Positions 1 to 4,867 of a stretch of 5,457 bases of DNA are shown one piece after another (within the stretch, counting starts at the first letter, position 1; every line of letters starts with the position of its first letter). A program made the translations under genes and the position numbers. This stretch comes from JAIUNP01 sp020161975 (GTDB lineage: Bacteria > Pseudomonadota > Alphaproteobacteria > Rhizobiales > Beijerinckiaceae). Where the stretch lies: assembly GCA_036745275.1 (NCBI GenBank), contig DAIOGK010000056.1, forward strand, positions 1-5,457. Direction: 5' to 3'. A model generated the notes under the pieces. That model was not told the origin of the DNA. It made no database searches and was given only the letters and a program-made list of their open reading frames with translations.

Positions 1-49
1 ACAACCTGCCTAAGCGCTCCCCCGATTCATAGGTGACCCAAAAATCGCG
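1..49. other. Unidentified DNA beyond the IS5 break
   Basis: These 49 bases follow the loss of IS5 similarity. They contain CGATTCATAGGTGACCC and a CCCCC run but no reading frame or element end that I can assign. They may be the tip of another mobile element or the locus into which the truncated IS was joined. Confidence 0.3.
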
Positions 50-137
50 GTTACGCCGAGCGCATCGACCAGCACATGTATCTTGGTGGTCAGCCCACCG
101 CGCGAACGACCCATGCAACGGGATCGCCCCCCTTTTT
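10..137 (-). pseudogene. IS5-family transposase, second frame (orfB), truncated
   Basis: From the slippery site the -1 frame reads EKGGRSRCMGRSRGGLTTKIHVLVDALG, which matches the start of the second half of IS427-like transposases. The family would continue with the second catalytic aspartate and the DRAYD and C-terminal glutamate regions. Here the similarity stops after VDALG, at about position 50-58, and an unrelated tail (VTAIFGSPMNRGSA) runs to a stop at 10-12. The gene was therefore broken by a deletion or another insertion, and the product lacks two of the three catalytic residues. Confidence 0.7.
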
Positions 138-455
138 CGGGCCATTCGCCCCATGCTGGTGAACCCGGATCGAAGAACTGTCGATCATCTGGATGTCGCC
201 GTCGTAAGCCTTTGAGACTGCGTGCAGAATGCGCGCCCAATGACCAGCACGCCGCCAGCGGTTGAAGCGGTTAACGCAGGTCGTGTAGGGGCCGTAACGT
301 GCTGGAATGTCAGCCCAGGGCGCCCCTGTCCGCAGCCGCCAGAAGATGCCGTTCAACACCCGCCGGTCATCCACCCGTTTCACGCCGCGCACCTTCGACG
401 GCAACAAAGGCTGGATAACGTCCCATTCAAAATCCGTCAGATCAAAGCGCGCCAT
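90..455 (-). CDS. IS5-family transposase, first reading frame (orfA)
   Basis: The frame encodes 121 residues of an IS5-family DDE transposase. Residues about 6-80 form the N-terminal DNA-binding region (DUF4096 type), with the recognisable stretches FDLTDFEWDVIQPLLP and LNGIFWRLRTGAPWADIP. Residues 88-101 hold the first catalytic aspartate (D92 in QMIDSSSIRVHQHG). I chose the ATG at 455 rather than a GTG at 461, because GAGAGG at 464-469 sits 8 nt before it and the family normally begins MARFDLTD. In the zero frame the protein ends shortly after KKGG. The full enzyme requires a -1 frameshift at 129-135 into the second frame. Here that frame is truncated, so only an inactive protein can be made. 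Confidence 0.85.
   Translation of the reverse strand: MARFDLTDFEWDVIQPLLPSKVRGVKRVDDRRVLNGIFWRLRTGAPWADIPARYGPYTTCVNRFNRWRRAGHWARILHAVSKAYDGDIQMIDSSSIRVHQHGANGPKKGGDPVAWVVRAVG
129..135 (-). promoter_or_regulatory. Programmed -1 frameshift site (A AAG GGG)
   Basis: On the minus strand the run of five A and six G contains A AAG GGG, a perfect X XXY YYZ slippery heptamer aligned to the orfA frame. A -1 slip moves the ribosome exactly into the frame that continues with GRSRGGLTTKIHVLVDALG, the expected next block of IS427-like transposases. The frame arithmetic was checked by hand. IS427-group elements commonly express their transposase this way, which is family knowledge. Confidence 0.7.
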
Positions 456-463
456 GACCACAT

Positions 464-469
464 CCTCTC
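464..469 (-). promoter_or_regulatory. Ribosome binding site of IS5 orfA
   Basis: GAGAGG on the minus strand lies 8 nt before the ATG at 455. It decides the start in favour of MARFDLTD over the GTG six bases upstream. Confidence 0.6.
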
Positions 470-501
470 AAGGGGTGAAGTGAATCACAGCACACTCAAG
501 G

Positions 502-508
502 ACGGAAG
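502..508 (+). repeat. Subterminal inverted repeat of IS110, left copy
   Basis: ACGGAAG here is the exact reverse complement of CTTCCGT at 2133-2139. Each lies within about 10 bases of the independently estimated ends of the element. IS1111-subgroup elements carry short subterminal inverted repeats of this kind. A 7-bp match between two 50-base windows can also arise by chance (roughly one in seven). Confidence 0.35.
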
Positions 509-707
509 TGATTTATGGGTATGTGACCTAGCCCCTTACGTTCAGGCACGGGCGGTTCACTCGTCAAGTTGCATGGTCGAACCAGGCGGCTTCCACTTGT
601 AAGGGAAAAGGTCTCGTCCATAGCAAACACAGGGTACGCACGATGGCGGCCCTCACCGTCCTCAACACGAGCTTCTGATCCAGGTGGAAGACCCGAACAT
701 TATCTAC

Positions 708-730
708 AGGGTCATCGTTTGCGATGCCCT
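708..730 (-). repeat. Hairpin just after the IS110 transposase stop
   Basis: Arms AGGG-T-CATCG and CGATG-CCCT form nine pairs with a single bulged T and a four-base loop. No T-run follows on the minus strand, so it is not a standard intrinsic terminator. It could be the first stem of a bridge RNA or a 3'-end stabiliser. Confidence 0.55.
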
Positions 731-737
731 CACGGCC

Positions 738-2000
738 CTAACTGACAGAGGTCCTTCCACCCGGTACCCGCCCTTCAACGAAGGGCCGGTAGTCTGAACC
801 GCTTTTGACGACGGCGTGCACGACGCGGGCCATCTTGGCGGTGATTGCGGTCATCACCTTGCGGCGCAGGTCTGGATTGTCGCGATCTCTTGCGATGTAG
901 CGTTCAAACTTGTGCCGAAAGCCATTCTCACGCTGACGGATGGCGACTTGCCCGGCGATCCACAGGGTGCGGCGCAACCGAGCATTGCCGAATTTGGAAA
1001 GGCGGGTCTGGCCGCGATATTGGCCTGACTGCTGGGTCGAGAGATCCAGCCCGCAGAATTTGAGAAACTGACGGTGATGGTGAAAGCGCCGGAGATCTCC
1101 CGCCTCGGCAATGATCGTCAACGCGTTGATCGGCCCGATGACGGGGATCTGGCGCAGGAGCTGGTAATCCTGACTGCACCGCAGCAGTTCGTCGGCCTGT
1201 TCCTCGATCTCATTGCGTTGCCGGATCAGGCTGCGCGCTTCGGCAATGACCATCCGGAACATACGAATGGCAGGGGCCTCGAGCGGTAGCGGCAGTCCGA
1301 TCGATGTGCGCGCCGTCTCGTAAATATCCATCAAAATCTGTGTCTTGCTGACTTTGCGACCGACGACGTTCCATGCAGCTTTAACGAACTCCTCCTTCGT
1401 CAACGCCACAATACTTGCCGGCGCCGGAAAGGCATCGAGGAAAGCGAAGAACCAATCGCTGCGGCTGTTTCCCCGGAAGCGATCGATCTCGGGAAAATAC
1501 AGCGGCAGGTAATGCGTCAGGATGCGATGCTGGATCTCGGTCTTGGCCCTGGCGATCGCCTCATGCGTCTTCGACAGTTCCTGCACGTCGTTGATGCCGG
1601 CGCGCAGTGGATCATGGTAGACTTGCGTCGCCTGGATCTTCAGCATGTGCAGCATCACCTGCGCATCCTTGGGATCGTTCTTGTCCCAGCTGTTGTGCAA
1701 GGCCTCGCGGGTTCGGGCGAGCGCCAGCGAAGACACCAGCCGCGCCTCGAAGCCTGCTTCGGCCAGGCGCCACGCGATGGGCCGGTGATAATTGCCCGTC
1801 GCCTCAAAGCCGCAGACCACCGGTCGGCCATACGTCTGCAGAACTTCGATCAGTCGATCATGCTCCGCACGACTGTTGAGGACCTGCAGCCGGCGGCGAC
1901 GTTTGTGGCCTGGGTCTTCGATCAGAACTTCGTTGCGAATCTTGGCAATGTCGATGGCTACCAACACCGCATCGGCGGGTATAATATTTGCGCTGGTCAT
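738..2000 (-). CDS. IS110-family transposase (DEDD recombinase)
   Basis: This 420-residue recombinase belongs to the IS110 family, which moves DNA as a circle using a RuvC-like DEDD domain plus a serine-bearing C-terminal domain, guided in studied members by a bridge RNA. The N-terminal DEDD domain spans about residues 11-160: D17 in AIDIAK, E66 in GFEATGNYH, and D109 and D112 in KNDPKDAQ. A central helical linker covers about 160-280. The Transposase_20 domain covers about 282-365, with IPVIGPINALTIIAEAGD and the serine-containing GLDLSTQQSGQYRG (S321 or S325 is the candidate nucleophile). The length is normal and no residue is obviously lost, so it may be active. The ATG at 2000 is preferred over one at 2030, because GGAGAG lies 7 nt before it and the upstream codons (FTTHSERPT) do not look conserved. 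The stop is at 738-740. Confidence 0.92.
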   Translation of the reverse strand: MTSANIIPADAVLVAIDIAKIRNEVLIEDPGHKRRRRLQVLNSRAEHDRLIEVLQTYGRPVVCGFEATGNYHRPIAWRLAEAGFEARLVSSLALARTREALHNSWDKNDPKDAQVMLHMLKIQATQVYHDPLRAGINDVQELSKTHEAIARAKTEIQHRILTHYLPLYFPEIDRFRGNSRSDWFFAFLDAFPAPASIVALTKEEFVKAAWNVVGRKVSKTQILMDIYETARTSIGLPLPLEAPAIRMFRMVIAEARSLIRQRNEIEEQADELLRCSQDYQLLRQIPVIGPINALTIIAEAGDLRRFHHHRQFLKFCGLDLSTQQSGQYRGQTRLSKFGNARLRRTLWIAGQVAIRQRENGFRHKFERYIARDRDNPDLRRKVMTAITAKMARVVHAVVKSGSDYRPFVEGRVPGGRTSVS

Positions 2001-2007
2001 GGTCGGT

Positions 2008-2013
2008 CTCTCC
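2008..2013 (-). promoter_or_regulatory. Ribosome binding site of the IS110 transposase
   Basis: GGAGAG on the minus strand is 7 nt before the ATG at 2000. The alternative ATG at 2030 has no comparable site, so this motif fixes the start. Confidence 0.6.
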
Positions 2014-2072
2014 GAATGGGTTGTGAACACTCACATTCTAGAGAAACCTTGACTGGCCATGGCCGCCTCGAA

Positions 2073-2107
2073 CGGTGCGCGCCTGCAGCGAAAAGCTGCG
2101 CGCACCG
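2073..2107 (-). repeat. Strong hairpin in the IS110 leader
   Basis: CGGTGCGCGC (2073-2082) and GCGCGCACCG (2098-2107) are perfect 10-bp inverted arms. Inside them AGC and GCT close a GAAAA loop. A competing inner stem GCAGC/GCTGC (2085-2089 with 2095-2099) is also possible. It lies within the 147-nt leader, between the right end of the element and the transposase start. It could sequester signals in the leader, be part of a structured IS RNA, or block read-through from outside, and the sequence does not decide between these. Confidence 0.6.
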
Positions 2108-2132
2108 CTGTCTCAACTGCCTCCGCTCGTTC

Positions 2133-2139
2133 CTTCCGT
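2133..2139 (-). repeat. Subterminal inverted repeat of IS110, right copy
   Basis: CTTCCGT on the plus strand pairs with ACGGAAG at 502-508. It lies about 10 bases inside the point where IS481 similarity begins. Confidence 0.35.
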
Positions 2140-2148
2140 AGGTGCTAT

Positions 2149-2418
2149 GGCCATGAATTCCAGGCGAAGTTCCACTGGCACGTCGAGGACCAGGGCATCC
2201 GCCATGCATACATCAAGCGCGGCACGCCGCAACTGAACGGCAAGGTTGAACGTTCGCACCGATCGGATCAACAGGAATTCTACCAGCTCCTCAGCTACAA
2301 AGGCGACGTCGATCTGGAGGCCAAACTCGACGAATGGGAGCGCTTCTACAACTTTGCCAGGCCTCACGGCGCGTTCAATGGAAAAACGCTGTATGAAGCG
2401 CTCCGAGAAAAGCTATAA
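2149..2418 (+). pseudogene. IS481-family transposase, C-terminal fragment
   Basis: The fragment begins at GHEFQAKFHWHVEDQGIRH, which in intact IS481 transposases directly follows the aspartate-asparagine of the second catalytic motif (TDNG-EF). That aspartate is therefore exactly what was cut away. The third catalytic residue survives as the glutamate at codon 2248-2250 in LNGKVERSHR, followed by QQEFYQLL and the conserved FARPHGAFNGKTLYEAL near the end. The stop is TAA at 2416-2418. The frame is open upstream to an ATG at 2059, but those 30 codons lie in IS110 DNA and are not transposase sequence. Without the N-terminal DNA-binding domain and two catalytic aspartates it cannot be active. Confidence 0.88.
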
Positions 2419-2457
2419 TTACATAACGAGATGTCCCAAAAGAACCCGCAGATTACA
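2149..2457 (+). mobile_element. IS481-family element, 3' remnant
   Basis: The right-hand part of an IS481-type element remains: the last 89 codons of its transposase and a short tail. The outer end is tentatively 2457. The reverse complement from there starts TGTAATCTGCGGG and continues to GGGACATCTCG, resembling the TGT-starting ends of the family as I remember them. The left part of the element is absent from this window, including from the region left of the IS110 element, so the IS110 insertion was accompanied or followed by loss of the 5' half. Confidence 0.65.
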
Positions 2458-2660
2458 TTTTGCGTAAGATCAAATATACCGGATTGATGATTATGGGTTC
2501 TGAAGAATTTTTGGCCGCATACCTTGAGCATTTGCATGAGCTGGTCGGCGCCAAATTCAGTTAATATCCAATCCAACAACTTCGCGATATCGCGACACGG
2601 GACAAAGCGAATGCCTGTCGACTCGCCAGCGCAGTCGTCGCGAGCCACTATCGTGGCCAT
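2364..2660 (-). pseudogene. Possible gene stump cut by the IS481 end
   Basis: A minus-strand frame of 98 codons starts at an ATG (2660) overlapping the last 13 bases of the membrane-protein gene, as a coupled operon gene might. It reads MATIVARDDCAGESTG and later DIAKLLDWILTEFGADQL, which looks helical, but I recognise no family. After about codon 67 the frame enters the presumed IS481 end at 2457 and the remaining residues are IS-derived, so any real product is truncated. The ribosome site is weak (GGTAAAG). The opposite strand is also open (plus, up to a stop at 2562-2564, containing SEEFLAAYLEHLHELVGAKF), so the coding strand is unsure. Base composition is far more AT-rich than the operon. 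Confidence 0.25.
2582..2595. repeat. Perfect 14-bp palindrome TCGCGATATCGCGA
   Basis: The 14 bases equal their own reverse complement. The palindrome lies in the AT-richer stretch between the IS481 end and the operon. It could be a dimeric regulator operator or a by-product of codons in the putative minus-strand frame. No promoter elements flank it convincingly. Confidence 0.4.
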
Positions 2661-3025
2661 CGGATCTTTACCGCAACTGTCGAAATAGCAACCCAGATGC
2701 CGAGCCGCAGGACCATCGCGGCCATCGTGCGGCTCTCGTAGGCCCCGCCGCGCCAGACGTGCCAAAGGAAGAAAGCAAGGACCATGGCCGTTGCCGTCGC
2801 GATACCGATGGACAGGGCAGGCGCCCAGGCCGTGCCGCGCCAAAGTCCGATCCCTGCCAGCAGATAGGCGAAGCCGGTCATGAAGTTGAACCACAACACG
2901 ACGGGAACCACCGCTCCCATGTCGGCCCCGCCGAAGAGCGCGCGGCCGCCCGAAATGACGGTAGCCAGGCCAAACACGACCGCCACGCCAGCGATGATGG
3001 ATTGCGAGAGAGGTCTTGCGGTCAT
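2648..3025 (-). CDS. Small four-helix integral membrane protein
   Basis: The gene encodes 125 residues and is mostly hydrophobic. Predicted membrane segments are at about 8-30, 38-62, 67-91 and 101-119, with short charged connections (WRGTAW, WRGGAYESR) and a basic tail (KIRWPR). No catalytic or metal-binding motif is visible, and I cannot assign a family with confidence. It is the last clear gene of the exporter operon, starting 14 nt after the ATPase stop, with GAGGA at 3030-3034 four nt before its ATG. Its position suggests an accessory role for the transporter, or a separate membrane function co-expressed with it. The hydropathy pattern and codon use support a real gene. Confidence 0.8.
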   Translation of the reverse strand: MTARPLSQSIIAGVAVVFGLATVISGGRALFGGADMGAVVPVVLWFNFMTGFAYLLAGIGLWRGTAWAPALSIGIATATAMVLAFFLWHVWRGGAYESRTMAAMVLRLGIWVAISTVAVKIRWPR

Positions 3026-3029
3026 GGTG

Positions 3030-3034
3030 TCCTC
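3030..3034 (-). promoter_or_regulatory. Ribosome binding site of the small membrane protein
   Basis: GAGGA lies in the 14-nt gap after the ATPase stop, 4 nt before the ATG at 3025. The spacing is slightly short, consistent with coupled re-initiation. Confidence 0.5.
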
Positions 3035-3039
3035 AGATA

Positions 3040-3732
3040 TCAGGCGTCGGCCAGCCTGCCGTCACGCAGGTGGATCAGGCGATCGAAGCGGTCGAATATC
3101 TTCTCGTCGTGGGTGACGGTGACGATGCAGGCTTCCTGCTCGACGGCAAGCTTGCGCAACAGGTCCATCACCAGTCCGGCGCGCTTGCCGTCGAGCGCGG
3201 CGGTCGGTTCGTCGGCCAGGATGATGCGGGGACGGTTGGCCAGCGCCCGCGCAATGGCCACCCGCTGCGCCTCGCCACCTGACAGGAGCGCCGGCTTGGC
3301 CGCGGCGCGGCGACCGACTTCAAGATAATCGAGCAGTTCGCGTACTCGCGCCCGACCCTTCTCAACCGACCAGCCGGCGAGGTCGAGGACCACGGCAACG
3401 TTTTCTTCGGCGGTCAGGAAGGGCAGAAGGTTGTGCGTCTGGAAGATGAAGCCGATCTTGTCCAGCCTGAGCCGCCGCAGGTCGCGCCGCAGCCATTGCC
3501 CCTCAAACACCGTCTCGCCGTCCAGCGTCACCTTGCCCGCCGATGGCGCCAGGATGCAGCCGATGACGTTGAGCAGTGTGGTCTTGCCCGAGCCGGAGGG
3601 GCCAAGAAGCGCGATCACCTCTCCGGCCCGGACCTGAAGGTCGACGTCGCGCAGTGCATCGACACGGGTTTCGCCCTCGCCGAAATGCTTGGCCACACCT
3701 TTCACGTCGATGAGGATTTCGCCGTCCGCCAT
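3040..3732 (-). CDS. ABC transporter ATP-binding protein, MacB/LolD/DevA type
   Basis: This 230-residue cytoplasmic ATPase should drive the permease encoded just upstream. All nucleotide-binding motifs are present and in order: Walker A GPSGSGKT (44-51), Q-loop glutamine in FIFQ (Q98) followed by THNLLPFLTAEENV, signature LSGGEAQR (150-157), Walker B IILADE (170-175) with EPTAALD, and the switch histidine in VTHD (H208). Length and motif spacing fit the LolD/MacB/DevA group, which serves FtsX-like permeases in mechanotransmission-type exporters rather than classical importers. The ATG at 3732 follows the permease stop by one base. GGGAG at the end of the permease gene provides the ribosome site, so translation is probably coupled. 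The gene looks intact and functional. Confidence 0.93.
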   Translation of the reverse strand: MADGEILIDVKGVAKHFGEGETRVDALRDVDLQVRAGEVIALLGPSGSGKTTLLNVIGCILAPSAGKVTLDGETVFEGQWLRRDLRRLRLDKIGFIFQTHNLLPFLTAEENVAVVLDLAGWSVEKGRARVRELLDYLEVGRRAAAKPALLSGGEAQRVAIARALANRPRIILADEPTAALDGKRAGLVMDLLRKLAVEQEACIVTVTHDEKIFDRFDRLIHLRDGRLADA

Positions 3733-3733
3733 G

Positions 3734-4867
3734 TCAGCTCCCCAGAGCCGTAGCGGGATCGACCTTCATCGCCGCCCGTACGCCAAGGCCCGAGGCGGCG
3801 ATGCAGACGGCGAAGATGATCCCGGCCAGCACCATCACGTTGAACGGCTCCAGCACCACCCGGCGCGGGAAATAGTCCTTTACCGTCAGGATCAGCACGA
3901 GTCCGATCCCCCAGCCTGAAGCACCGAGGATCAGCGCCTGCTGCACGATCAGCCCGATGATGGTGCGGTCGGGCGCGCCGATCAGCTTCAGCGTGGCGAT
4001 CTGCTTCAGCTTCTCCATCGTCATCGTGTAGATGATGAGCGCGATCACCACCGCTGAAACGCTGAGCAGGATGCCGAGAAACAGGCCGATTTGCCGCCGC
4101 GCCAGATCGACCACCGAGGAGACCAGAATGTCCTCCTGCTCGGCTTGCGTCAGCGCCGCCAGATGTTTCCATTGCCGCACGGTCGCTGTCAGCAATTCGA
4201 CATCCGCGCCCGGCGCTACCCGTGCGATCACGGCCGCGACCGAAGCGGACTTGACCGAAACGGCGCCCCGCGCCGCCTGAACGCGCTGGGCTGCGGGGTC
4301 AAGCTCGGTTTGCAATGCCATCGCGTCGGACAGCGTGATATAGACCGCTGGATCGCCGCCCGCGTTCATTGCTCCTTCGACCAGCCCGACCACGGTGAAA
4401 CGGTTGCGCCCGAGACGGATCGTCTCACCGGTCAGAAGACCGGTCTTGCGGTCTGCCACCAGTTCGAAATGGCTTGTGCCGATGCCGCGCCCTTCGGCGA
4501 TGCGCTGCGGCCCGCCGGGATGTCCCGGCTCATAGCCGATGACGTAGAGCCGGAGCGAAGCGCCGGCATGGGCAGCCTCGATGTTCTGGAAATTGATCGC
4601 GCCGGCTTCGGCCACGCCGGGCATCCGCGCCACGGCGTCGCGCGTGGTCAGCGGGATGTTCGAGGCTTCGGCAAACGGCCCCTGGGTGCCGCTCTCGACC
4701 ACCCAGACATCTGCCGCCGGCGCCTTCACGACCGCCAGCGCATCGGCGACAAGGCCGTTATAGATGCCGATCATCGACAGCACGACCGTCATCAAGAGCC
4801 CCAGCCCGAAACAGGTGAGGACGAAGCGGAACAGTCCGTGGCGTATATCCTTGAGAGCAAGGTTCAT
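3734..4867 (-). CDS. ABC transporter permease, MacB/FtsX type (DevC-like)
   Basis: The 377-residue inner-membrane subunit has the standard layout of the family. There is one N-terminal transmembrane helix (about 14-37), a large periplasmic domain (about 40-255, MacB core-like), and three C-terminal helices (about 259-282, 302-328 and 343-365). The segment after helix 2, MTMEKLKQIATLKLIGAP, is the cytoplasmic coupling region that contacts the ATPase. The C-terminus VRAAMKVDPATALG is the usual signature ending of FtsX-like permeases. Such proteins work as dimers with the ATPase and with an HlyD-type adaptor, moving substrate from membrane or periplasm outward. The ATG at 4867 overlaps the adaptor stop (ATGA), and AGGA lies 7 nt before it. 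DevC-like is the closer description because it lacks a fused ATPase. The substrate is unknown. Confidence 0.92.
   Translation of the reverse strand: MNLALKDIRHGLFRFVLTCFGLGLLMTVVLSMIGIYNGLVADALAVVKAPAADVWVVESGTQGPFAEASNIPLTTRDAVARMPGVAEAGAINFQNIEAAHAGASLRLYVIGYEPGHPGGPQRIAEGRGIGTSHFELVADRKTGLLTGETIRLGRNRFTVVGLVEGAMNAGGDPAVYITLSDAMALQTELDPAAQRVQAARGAVSVKSASVAAVIARVAPGADVELLTATVRQWKHLAALTQAEQEDILVSSVVDLARRQIGLFLGILLSVSAVVIALIIYTMTMEKLKQIATLKLIGAPDRTIIGLIVQQALILGASGWGIGLVLILTVKDYFPRRVVLEPFNVMVLAGIIFAVCIAASGLGVRAAMKVDPATALGS

Larger units (their letters stand above)
50..497 (-). mobile_element. IS5-family (IS427-like) element, 3'-truncated
   Basis: This remnant carries the upstream end and first reading frame of an IS5-family element, read on the minus strand. 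Homology to the family stops after the motif LTTKIHVLVDALG, so most of the second half, with the remaining two catalytic acidic residues and the far terminal repeat, is missing. The outer end is tentatively placed at 497, because the minus strand from there begins GAGTGTGCTGTGATTCAC, a GAG-starting tip typical of this family lying about 40 nt before the start codon. The inner break is around 48-58. The element is defective. The tip is uncertain because no partner repeat is present to compare it with. Confidence 0.7.
500..737 (-). ncRNA. Structured 3' region of IS110, candidate bridge RNA
   Basis: No confident gene is present in these 238 bases, but complementary segments are dense. A hairpin starts 7 nt after the transposase stop: 708-711 and 713-717 pair with 722-726 and 727-730, with one bulged base and a 4-nt loop. 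ACGGTG (659-654) pairs with CATCGT (645-640) through one G-U that works only in minus-strand RNA. CCCTTAC (533-539) pairs with GTAAGGG (599-605), enclosing GGTTC (554-558) with GAACC (579-583). CTTCCAC (590-596) can also pair with GTGGAAG (684-690), which crosses or competes with the previous helix. In the IS1111 subgroup the bridge RNA is encoded on this side of the gene. Guide loops were not resolved, so the function is inferred from position and folding only. A 41-codon open frame starting MDETFSLTSG is present but looks incidental. Confidence 0.4.
498..2148 (-). mobile_element. IS110-family insertion sequence
   Basis: One intact IS110-type transposase gene (738-2000) is flanked by about 147 nt of leader and about 240 nt of 3' non-coding DNA, bounded by an IS5 end on the left and an IS481 fragment on the right. 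The right border is best placed at 2145-2149, where IS481 coding similarity begins abruptly at GHEFQ. The left border is near 498-501, next to the tentative IS5 tip. As expected for the family, no conventional terminal inverted repeats are seen. A 7-bp subterminal inverted pair (502-508 and 2133-2139) and the long structured 3' region lean towards the IS1111 subgroup, but this is inference. The exact ends need an empty site or a second copy. Confidence 0.65.

Noticed and set aside
500..620. A 41-codon frame (MDETFSLTSG...) in the 3' region of IS110 as a small gene
   Set aside because: It has no ribosome binding site, overlaps several RNA helices and has no recognisable features. Other frames of the same stretch look equally peptide-like.
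2013..2060. A transposase promoter using TAGAAT (minus strand, 2040-2035) as -10 box
   Set aside because: No acceptable -35 hexamer is found at 16-18 nt spacing, so the single box is not enough.
1512..2141. A 209-codon plus-strand frame opposite the IS110 transposase
   Set aside because: It mirrors the codons of the conserved DEDD domain on the other strand and shows no domain of its own.
2059..2148. The apparent start (ATG at 2059) of the IS481 frame as a complete small gene
   Set aside because: The first 30 codons lie in IS110 leader DNA, including the 10-bp hairpin, and do not resemble transposase. The open frame is an accident of the junction.
2644..2657. Short inverted repeat GCCAC-TATC-GTGGC at the end of the membrane-protein gene as a terminator
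   Set aside because: It has only five pairs, spans the stop codon and has no T-run on the minus strand, so it is too weak to call an intrinsic terminator.
2759..3328. A 189-codon plus-strand frame spanning the membrane-protein and ATPase genes
   Set aside because: It crosses two convincing minus-strand genes and has low-complexity charged composition typical of antisense frames.
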